Below are positions 55,810-64,000 of a stretch of DNA of 64,000 nt, piece after piece. A program made the position numbers and the translations under genes. The DNA is taken from contig JAWZXG010000032.1 of the NCBI GenBank assembly GCA_037178625.1, positions 1 through 64,000 on the forward strand. Reading direction: 5' to 3'. A model generated the notes under the pieces. The model was not told the DNA's origin. It ran no database searches and saw only the letters and a list, made by a program, of their open reading frames with translations. Source of the stretch: Skeletonema tropicum (taxonomy: Eukaryota > Bacillariophyta > Thalassiosirophyceae > Thalassiosirales > Thalassiosiraceae). The stretch's first letter is position 1. Each line of letters begins with the position of its first letter.

Positions 55810-57409
55810 CGCCATCATTAGCAGTAATTAGAGAAGACAACATCAGATTGATAGGGGAGGGACATCTTATTGTAGTATCGTAGATATGATGTTGCTTGTA
55901 GTAAAGAATAGGAAATACTTAATCTATGCAAACGAAAATGGTGTCGACATGGCTACTCTAGAGAGGGACTCTGCTCGAGTGTAGCGGGTGGCGAATCGCA
56001 TGTCGCTGCGCTCGATATCGACCACTTGAAATACTTATATTTACACACGCCATAATGAGCAAAGTTGAAACTAACAAGAAACAAGAAAACACAAAAGCGA
56101 CTTTCGAAATCTGAACCTATGTACAGGAAAGTTCCCTGCCGAGGCCGCAGCTCGACCAGACGACTGCGACAAAGATCTTCCTGTTGCAGTATTTTATGTT
56201 TATGCAAGTGAAATATGAATATCTCACACAAAAGAGTGTTACTTAGCTGTCATCAGCTTGCACCTTGACAAGTATTTGATAAGCGTCTGAGTGTGAGTGT
56301 GCTAAGTATCTAAAATGTGTTTACTTATTAGCCAGCTTATCAGCAACAGTCTCTATACGGAAGTCTGGCTCTCTGTTGACTAGAGAAGCTCAGAATCGTC
56401 GATTTCCTTCATTGTCAATGGAGCATGGAGTCATCGACATGAAATGTGCCTATCAGCAACCAAGTAATAAAGATAAAGCAACGCCGTTATCATCACCTTC
56501 GTCAAGGTCAAGCACAAGTTCGTCGGCAAATAGTACAAGTACAACTAAGCTGCACATTCCAATCATCTGAGCAAGCTTGACTCGTTTTAGCCAAGCGCAT
56601 CTCCAATCATCTTGCTCGACAGCCCCTTGCCCCTGCCCCTTGCTCAGAACAATATATGAATCCTATTCTGTCGCTGTCAAGCACGCCCTCCAACGTCCAT
56701 GCCAAGTGTCTACCTTCTTCTCTTCACTGCCCTCGTCTTCGTCTATCAAAATTGAAATTTCTTTTGCTCCTCTTTCTCTTGCCTTGTACTTATAGTAGTA
56801 TGCATCCACAGCACAAACTATTGGACATCATCAGGTCACATATGTGAGGCTTTGCATTGCTTCTACTATAGTACTGGTACTGGCGCAATCCGTCTGAAAA
56901 TTGTCAAGAACAAGAAGCAATGGGAAGAGCGCATATTGAGCCACTAAAGCCTCTCACTCTCATTGCTGAGCGACGGCTTTGATACATGAGCTGATACTTA
57001 AGCTTTGTATGGTACGATACTTTCCATGATGTTTAGTGGCTTTGATACATGAGCTGATACTTGACAGCTTTCCGGGTATGGGCCCATACATGGGACCAAT
57101 TGCTCATATATATGCTCGGTTCTAGTCCCATATCTCTGCATCTGAAGGATACCGACTTCAGACGGATTGGGGCGGTGATTCTGAAAGCTCTTCTCAAGGT
57201 ATAATTGGCATATCAGTGAGACAAGCATCTCAATTGTTGGGGGCACCCACTCAACTGCCTGACCAATTTTGCAAGATATCTATATCTCATGTTCGAACAC
57301 ATGAGATGTGCACCACAGTGTGGGACGAGTGGCCTCAAAATCAGCCAAAATTCACAGAATTCTTTGACCAACCTATCAGAAGGCTTACTAGAGTATCAGC
57401 CTTCATCCA
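55810..57409. other. Intergenic region; no gene recognised
   Basis: Only short or Ser-rich frames occur. GGCTTTGATACATGAGCTGA is repeated directly at about 56975 and 57039. Confidence 0.4.
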
Positions 57410-58427
57410 GCACCAACCCGACATTTTCGTGACCACTGGCAGAGGGTTGACCTTCACGCCGAATCACGCCAGCTCACGCCGAACCACGCCCATCACGTCG
57501 GGCGTGACGCCGGCGTCGATGGCGAATCTTGGCGTGACGCCCGACGTGAATTGGTGTGTTGGCGTCACGTTGGGTTGACATGGAGCAGAGTGGTGGAGGA
57601 AGTACAACTGACAACATCGTAGGAGTAACTTGAGGAGTTTACTTGATCGATTATGATTAATTGAAGGGTAATATCTTAACTTAAGTCCCAAAGCTGAGTG
57701 GAGTCGTAACTCTATACTGGATTGTAGCTGAACCATCTATTCAGGTTCAGGTTGTCTCTGAAAAGGTAATGGTCACGAATCCCCACTCGATGATCCAGCG
57801 CTCGTGCCAGCATGCTGGCTGTGCTAGAGCTACCATCATCGCTGACTCCTGATGTGATGGACATGATTCCACCTCCAGTTGACGAGCTCGAGCCGCAGCC
57901 GATTGTCCTGCTCCGCCCTGATTTGGCCCGTTTCCTGCTTCTTTGGTCGACTACCGCCATCTAATGATTGAGAGTCACCGACCAGAAAGGTATCCCCAGG
58001 TATCATCCCCAGCATTCGCAGAACCAGAAGCATCCGCTTCCAACGCGATGGAGCCGCCAAGCGTGCCACTGGACCCACCATGAGAGAAAAGTGAGTTACC
58101 GAGTATTAGTCAAGAGGCATAAACATGATCGTCTCTCCTTCTTTAGTATATCTTGTCATCGAAATTCCACCAGTAGATCCATGACCTGAATGAAGTGCCG
58201 CCATTTGCGGATACAAAGTGTCTTACTATCGAAAAGTATCATCTATGGTACCATCTAATTCAAGCACTACCATAAGCGCCTATTCCGCCCATCACACGGG
58301 CGTCACGCCCGACGTGAATGGCGTATCTTGGCATCACGCCGATGCTGACGTGCTTCGGCGTGACACAACGTGAAAAGGCGTGAACCGAAAACCCCAAGCA
58401 TTTGTCACTCAAATGTCGGGTTGGTGC
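57410..58427. mobile_element. 1.0-kb element with GC-rich terminal inverted repeats
   Basis: GCACCAACCCGACATT at 57410-57425 is exactly inverted at 58412-58427, and similarity continues ~150 bp inward. Both ends contain short dyads around CACGTCGGGCGTGACGCC and repeated TCACGCC words in both orientations. Inside, a minus-strand frame of ~82 codons (57712-57960) and an overlapping one are not recognisable. No target duplication is clear. It is probably a non-autonomous DNA element. Confidence 0.6.
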
Positions 58428-58956
58428 AGCTCATAAATTTTATCTACTAACATACCTCTACTATAGATAGATAAATTATGATAGTTGAACATGAGTTGGG
58501 CCCCACCGCTGCGCTAGCTGAGCAGGCCGTCTACTTAAAGTCTAAAATGTGCTCTTTTTGCAAAAATCCAGGTACATACCTATTCCTACGTGAGAAAAAT
58601 CCATTTTTCTACTGGTACCTGTCACCTATGACAAGATGGACATCTTTCCCACATTCTCCACTGTCGCGCCATTCTTCTAGTTCCCTCCAAAAACCAATTA
58701 TGGTACCCGCAAAGCTGTTAATTTTATGGAGAGATTAAGGGGGGGCACGGCAGAAAAATACTCAACATCTAAATTAATATGTACAGCCAGAAAGCCCCCG
58801 ACAGGGGGATGGTGGGAAAGTTTTATCTAGTGCTAGTGGCAAAATTGGTGTGTGCTTTCTCAAAATCAGCCTTAACGCCGAAGCATTGACCTTTCCACAG
58901 TTTGCACGCCCAGTAAGCTCTAGTAAGTGCAGCGGCTATGAAAGCAGTCTACTCAT
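58428..58956. other. Intergenic region; no gene recognised
   Basis: One 86-codon frame at 58478 has no recognisable feature. The right part should contain the 3' end of the Pro/Thr-rich gene. Confidence 0.35.
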
Positions 58957-59781
58957 TTAGTCTTCCCTAATTCTGTGCAGTTGAATAGATTCAGTCGCAC
59001 CAGCCTGTGTCGGAGCTGGAGTCTTCCCAGATTTTGGATTTGTTGGAGATGCTGTAGGAGGTGGTGTGGGAGGAACTGGAGCTGGAGTCGGATTTGGAGT
59101 TGGTGGATTTGTGGGAGCTTGAGTCTTCCCAGATTTTGGAATTGTTGGAGATGCTGTTGGTAGAGGTGTTGGATTAACTGGAGCAGGGGTTGGGTTAGGA
59201 GTAGGCCGATTTGTTGGAAGGGCTGTAGGAGGTGGTGTGGGAGGAACTGGAGCAGGGGTTGGGTTAGGTGTAGGCTGATTTGTGGGAGCATGTGTCTTCC
59301 CAGATTTTGTGTCCACGAGACGGCGTTGCTTCTGGACCTCGGCCGAGGGCGTCTTTGACAGCTTGGAACTCATCTTGACAACGGGATCGATCTTTACCTC
59401 TTGGCTCTCAGTAATCTCATCACCTTCAATGTCGAGCATGTCTACTCCTGGATCGACTTCACCGGAGTAGATCATTTCCGTCAAATCAGCTCTCTGATGG
59501 GGGGAAAGGCTGAGTGGGGCGGTGATACCCGAGATGCCACCGGCATCTTTGGGGTCCAACTCACATTCGAGTTGCATCTCTCGATGAGGCTCGCCCTCTT
59601 TGGCGAGAAATTCAATCGCCATGATAGTGCACGCACTCGAGGCGATCATCTTGCGGCGCAGCCCCTTGGCCTTGGCTTCGAGACCTTGCTTGGCTTCGAG
59701 ACTGTGAGGAGCGGTGGAGGCGAGGAGTGCCCAAAAGGCGGCGGAAGCGGAGTACGAGACACGCATGTTGATGATTATCAA
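58957..59781 (-). CDS. Secreted Pro/Thr-rich repeat protein, 274 aa
   Basis: A single exon. The likely start is the Met six codons in (59766), giving an N-terminal signal peptide (MRVSYSASAAFWALLASTAP) before a short polar region. Residues ~45-150 form a non-repetitive, acidic domain with several Asp/Glu clusters and few Cys. From ~158 the protein is built of PTPNPTPAPV-type blocks repeated three to four times and separated by KSGKT spacers; this should be an extended, O-glycosylated stalk. Such Pro/Thr stalks are frequent in extracellular and cell-wall-associated proteins of diatoms and other algae. A wall or matrix role is inferred from composition only. The repeated DNA makes copy number prone to change by slippage. 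Confidence 0.7.
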   Translation of the reverse strand: MIIINMRVSYSASAAFWALLASTAPHSLEAKQGLEAKAKGLRRKMIASSACTIMAIEFLAKEGEPHREMQLECELDPKDAGGISGITAPLSLSPHQRADLTEMIYSGEVDPGVDMLDIEGDEITESQEVKIDPVVKMSSKLSKTPSAEVQKQRRLVDTKSGKTHAPTNQPTPNPTPAPVPPTPPPTALPTNRPTPNPTPAPVNPTPLPTASPTIPKSGKTQAPTNPPTPNPTPAPVPPTPPPTASPTNPKSGKTPAPTQAGATESIQLHRIRED

Positions 59782-61067
59782 TATTATCAGGGGGAGGAAG
59801 TAACAGTATCAGTCAGAAACAATGGGGGTGTTTTGCTTCAGTTGTTGTTGAGATGAGGATGATTTACTATTTATTATGCTGCACTCTAGCACTACTTAGA
59901 GTTGTGGCAAAATCAAAATGATTGATCGTGCGCAAAGAAGGCTAGAGTCATGTGACTTTTCCTGTAGAGGGAGGGCTACCCTTTACTGTAGTACCGCAGT
60001 CGGCATCTTTCCCTACCTGCATATTTTTACGAGTCATTTCACGAGTCACGAGCATAAGCTGTGTTGTGTTTCTGGGTGGGGTCTTCGCTTCGGGTCACGC
60101 TTCGAGTCATATCGTTTGAACTTCTTATTGTTTTGAAGATGAAATGACTGAGAAGGCTAGAGTTAGAGTTCTGTGCACTTCCAGAGAGAAGAAGGGCTAC
60201 ACTATTACTATTACTACATATTGCTCTACCGCTACTTGGCTACTGCACTCGGCTCCCTGCATATTTTCACGATCATGAGCACGAGCAGAGGTTGCTGTTA
60301 TGGTTGTTATGTTGTGCACAATTTTTTCCGCGACTGACAGATTGTTTCTGAGGTGGAGTCATCGCTTCGGGTCATCAGATCAGTCATCGATCGTGCGTTG
60401 AACTTCAGTAGTTTGGAGATGTGTCACTTCAGAATGACTTGTTGTGGCCCGAAGGCAGCCGGAAGGCCGAAGGGAGTCTTAAGTATTGTGTACAAAAACA
60501 GAAAGGGGGCCACATACAATACCAAGTACCGTTAATCTTGTGTGTGACTACTTCTACTTATTAGAAGTATGTACTCCTCTCTCTAGAGAGGTAGGTACTT
60601 GCGAACCCTCTTTTGTATGGGAATACAATAAATACCCGGGTGCGCAACGCGCGCAGACCTAAATCTGATCAAAAATGTCTTCACTCATCACCAGCAACCA
60701 GCAACACTCCGGCCGACACAGTATCGTAACTGCCACACTTTACCAGATAGTTTATGTCACAAAGAATGTTCCTTTGCGTGACATTGTCACTTTCTCACAT
60801 TGCTCGCCAATTACAAGAAAGGCCCACGTCCATCCCATGTACAATCACTTGGCGCCACGCACTTAAAGAAGTGGCTGTGGCTACCACTTGCTACTTACCG
60901 TCTATATACCTTAAAAAGTGTCCGTAGGACAGGACCACACTATTGCAGCCTGGACACTGTCTCCCCCTGCAAGGATGCACGGACACATTCTAGAATCCGG
61001 ACACTTTCAAGGGTTTCTTAGAGCGCAACACGCAACATGTAACAACAAATATGTACTTAAAATTATT
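59782..61067. other. Intergenic region with palindromes and GGACAC motifs
   Basis: No gene is seen. TACTTCTA-TAGAAGTA (60549-60569) and CCTCTCT-AGAGAGG (about 60576-60591) are adjacent palindromes. GGACAC or its complement occurs several times in 60915-61007, including the inverted pair AAAGTGTCCG/CGGACACTTT, close to the 3' end of the pogo-like transposase; these may be terminal or binding sequences of that element. Confidence 0.4.
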
Positions 61068-62803
61068 CTACTCCATCTCTCCATCGCTATTGTCCCCATC
61101 CTCATCAATGATGCCAAATGCTGCTTCAATCGCGTCAAAGTCATCTTCATTCCCATTTTCCTCGTCTAAAAGATGGTCCAGCCCCTCCTGGCCACAATAC
61201 TGCTTCACCATTTTATGTACCTCATCTTCGGTCCAAAGCACAACCTGCCCTTTATCCGAAAAGGAAAGCTCCTCTTCCGGAGTGTATCCACATGCAGTCC
61301 ATGACTTTCTAACCATTTCTTCAGGAATCTTATCCCAGGCCTGAACAACCCATGTTGCCAATTGCTGTCGTGATGGAGCTTCAGGCGTCCCTTTTTCTGT
61401 GACGGGAGCATTGAGGCTGTATGCATCGTACAAGTCACGGAAGTAACCTTTGAAGACCTTGTTGATCACCTTGTCAAGAGGCTGTCCACATGGGGTTAGT
61501 CCTCCTGGTAAGATATCCACAGAAAGACAAGGAAGTGATAGGCAAAAGTCTTTCACCTCAGCTGTAGAATGTGACTTGAAGTCATCCCACAGCACACCAA
61601 TCTTGTTTTCGCATTCTCCTGTCTCTTTGTCATATCCACCAGCGGGCAAGATAATCTTCTTCAGGTAGAGCTTGGTAAGAGCATGGTTTGAGCAAGCCTT
61701 CGGCGCTACTGTAATGTACGCTTTGTCGCGAGGAGGGTAATGGTTGCCATGGCGATCAGGTTTGCGTTCATAAATTTCTCGAGCAATACTGTTCTTACTT
61801 CCGTATTTATGACTGAGTGGTTTAGTTGGATCGTACTTCGTTGGCGCGCCTGAAATAGAATGGAACAAATGTGTGCCAAAATGTTATACAATAAGTATTT
61901 CAGCAGAGTAAACATGAAGCAGAGATTTCTCTCACCTTTGAAGACAACAAAGGGGTCCAACTTTTTGCCACCCTTTCCAACTCCAAGCTGCACAGTGTAT
62001 CTGTCCTTTTCTTTCCCCCCGGTCTTCACACTACGTCTTCCGCTACTCTTTCGGCCCCATGTATAGTTTCCGACTGATTCGACCCACACTGGAACATGGT
62101 CTGTGTTAAAGTAGTATTCATCCGTCACACCAGTAATCAGAACTCTGCCATCTGGTTGTTGTGACGCTCCTTGTCTGTGCCGGACTCGTCCTCTCATGTC
62201 TACCATTTGCTCTTCCCAGTTTTTGGGGAGCTTCTGTCCAACGCTTGCAATCTTACGTATGGAAAGGTCAAAACGCTTCTTAAAGCCATAATAGAACCAC
62301 TTCTTCAATTTCTGGATGTCTCCATCACAGAAGCCGGGTTCCAATTCCAATGCTTTGCGGAAAATCATCGTACGGGTGATGCGTTTTTCCTCCTCTTCCT
62401 TCGTAATCCATTCACCCAACTTCACCTCCAATTCGGAAGCAGAATTTAAAGGTTTCCTCCCGCGAGCATTGGGGTTGATGGAATTTTTCTTCATAGCTTT
62501 CAACTTCTCTTTTCCAGTAAGACCGAGAAGTTTGTTGAGATCCCCTTTGTCGAACTTGTTTTTGAGTCTACGCACCTGCTTCGCGATGGACTCATAGGTC
62601 GAATCTTGCGACTTTCGATTCTCATCGAAGTATCTTCCATTCCTGAAAGCTAACTTTCGTATTTCTAATGCAATTTCAGGACAGGAGTAGCCACTTTGGA
62701 ATGCCTCGCAGATGAGGACACGAACTTTATTGTTCTGCTGTCCTCCCTTCGTGGTGTTCCATTTCTTGGCGATTCTTTGTCGAGGTACGATAGGTACTGG
62801 CAT
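61068..62803 (-). CDS. Pogo/CENP-B-like DDE transposase, two exons, 549 aa
   Basis: Exon 1 is 62803-61936 and exon 2 61849-61068. The 86-bp intron 61850-61935 has a GTGAGA donor and an acceptor ATTTCAG, and the join gives VVFKG-APTKYD in frame. The N-terminal third is basic and helical, consistent with a helix-turn-helix/CENP-B-type DNA-binding region (residues ~25-185). The catalytic domain follows with Asp235 (YYFNTDHVPV), Asp378 (VLWDDFKSH) and Asp415 (GQPLDKVINKVFKG), in the order and spacing of pogo-like DDE enzymes; the QPLD motif is diagnostic. The C-terminal ~40 residues are acidic. The frame is intact, so it may be functional or domesticated. Clear terminal inverted repeats were not found. 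Confidence 0.8.
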
Positions 62804-63582
62804 AATAGTATTTATGTATCGATCTCTTTACGTAGATATTCAGAAGAAGTGCGTAGGAAAGATCCACGTCGACAGCATCATCTCCATATCCATTAACAAC
62901 CATGAAGAAGTCCAGTAGTAGTAACACTCACAATTATTAATATTGTCAATCGATCATAGACTCCCTCTAGAACTGAATTCAGCTAACCAGGTCATTGATA
63001 ATTATCAGCACCGAAACACATCGTTACTATGCGATCACTGTTAGAAAGAAATGTATCATCCAAAAGCTACGATGTCAATAAAGAATAATTATCTCGTCTT
63101 CAATAGCAACACCTACGACAAGCAATAACTCAACATTATCTACATGCAGCTGTCTACACAGCATCTCGAGGTCCAGATAGAAATTGTGTCCTTCTCCGCT
63201 CAGCGGCCCTCCAAGTAATGGTAATAGTCAAGGCTCTTTCGCCTCGCACAAAACGTCAATACTACAATTTATTATATTCAAAACCCAGTCAGCTCTGGGC
63301 GGATACCCAGCGTTGGATCCGCCATACAGCGGAGCCCTGGTACGGATGGCCGTCGAAGATGGATCCGTTAGGTTGTAGTAGCTGTTTTGCAGTGAAGTTC
63401 TATCCAACCATTTCCGCTGCATATCAGCCATGTTGAGGGTCCCAGCGTCGGATCCTCGTTTTCAGCCCAAGAGTGGCAGTCGCGGAGAGCCCAGCGTCGG
63501 CTCCTTTGTCCCAGCGTCGGATCCGCTTGGTTGTGCTGTATATCAGCACAACCACTTACTCAATAGATGAATTATATCCACC
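62804..63582. other. Upstream region of the transposase and scattered repeats; no clear gene
   Basis: No gene is recognised. It holds the four CCCAGCG-type 15-mers described separately, and short frames without family resemblance. Confidence 0.35.
63306..63524. repeat. Four dispersed copies of a 15-bp motif CCCAGCGTCGGATCC
   Basis: Copies are at 63306-63320 (one mismatch), 63441-63455, 63490-63504 (one mismatch) and 63510-63524, all in the same orientation. Function unknown. Confidence 0.8.
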
Positions 63583-63900
63583 TTGGCATACCCAAGAGAG
63601 ACTGCTAACACTAACAATGCTAACACTAACACTAACCCAGCAAATTGGAATCTCACTAGCAACACTACAGTTTATGACCCAGAAGGTCTTTTCATGAGCA
63701 TCACTAACAATATTGTTATGACCCAAAGGTCTTTATTCCTTTTCAAACGATTATCTACAGGCGATCCATGCGTCGCACTACCACAAGAATTAGAGTTGAA
63801 TATTGCACAAGATGTGCACATTGCGAAGCCAAGTGAAATGGCTCACGGAGAGAATCCAGCGGACAATTCCGACTACCATCATTATTATTTGCAAGATTAA
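63583..63900 (+). CDS. Unrecognised reading frame, 105 aa
   Basis: It starts with an Asn/Thr-rich low-complexity stretch built on CTAACA repeats. It then becomes well mixed (LFLFKRLSTGDPCVALPQEL) and stops at 63900. It may be a small gene or the end of a gene whose other exons are not recognisable. No domain is seen. Confidence 0.35.
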   Translation: MAYPRETANTNNANTNTNPANWNLTSNTTVYDPEGLFMSITNNIVMTQRSLFLFKRLSTGDPCVALPQELELNIAQDVHIAKPSEMAHGENPADNSDYHHYYLQD

Positions 63901-64000
63901 TTTATGGAAAGTTTTTGAAAGTGACATGAGTTATCTTTAATTATCCGAGAGCGGAGAGGAGGCAGGATGAACTGTCCTTTAATCCAGTTCAATTTCATAC

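Noticed and set aside
57712..58081. Overlapping minus-strand frames inside the GC-rich element
   Set aside because: No recognised domain, and two overlapping frames compete; too weak to call a gene.
1..64000. tRNA, rRNA or other structured RNA genes
   Set aside because: None could be recognised by eye; a tRNAscan or Rfam search would be needed to exclude them.

Overview
The window looks like nuclear DNA of a microalga, most probably a diatom. This is inferred from gene style only: short GT-AG introns in otherwise compact genes, a type II membrane sulfotransferase, a secreted Pro/Thr-rich protein, a PAS hybrid histidine kinase, and transposons of several eukaryotic classes. There are no operons or bacterial signals. 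Genus or species cannot be fixed from the sequence.

Positions 1-20731 are a tandem array with a ~2.56 kb period: eight full periods plus a partial copy cut by the left edge. Each unit carries the 3' two thirds of a sulfotransferase gene on the minus strand and ~1.8 kb of spacer, which contains a ~1.3 kb imperfect inverted repeat. The array runs into the only complete sulfotransferase gene (19994-21142, minus). All truncated copies lack the PAPS-binding loop. Units differ almost only by one-base indels.

Positions 21143-31232 are transposon territory: a mirrored repeat block (21427-22797), two tandem copies of the 3' half of a PIF1-like helicase (23275-25304), an unrecognised two-exon gene (25291-26959), and a Tc1/mariner-type element with ~58 bp inverted ends whose transposase has lost much of its catalytic domain. 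Positions 31233-41100 hold host-like genes: a NodZ/fucosyltransferase-like glycosyltransferase interrupted by one in-frame stop, a tail-anchored low-complexity protein and a MaoC-type hydratase. Between them lie a 2.2 kb long-inverted-repeat element and a foldback element.

Positions 41163-51422 are the most structured part. A Mutator-like element with 9-bp target duplications (GGTAGCGAC) and ~312 bp terminal inverted repeats has had a 7752-bp Ginger-type element (4-bp target duplication GATC, termini TGTTA) inserted into its left inverted repeat. The right inverted repeat still shows the uninterrupted site. The Ginger-type element encodes a spliced ~1344-aa protein with an HHCC zinc finger, DDE integrase, CXC cysteine motif and Ulp1 protease, plus a separate 556-aa protein with a Tudor-like segment. 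The Mutator-like element has convergent genes whose start codons sit in its two inverted repeats.

Positions 52754-55809 are a four-exon hybrid histidine kinase (PAS, HisKA, HATPase, receiver; 878 aa). Positions 57410-58427 are a short inverted-repeat element, 58957-59781 a secreted Pro/Thr-rich protein, and 61068-62803 a two-exon pogo-like DDE transposase (549 aa). The right end holds scattered 15-bp repeats and one unrecognised reading frame. All exon joins are inferred from splice consensus, phase and protein continuity; no transcript or database evidence was available.
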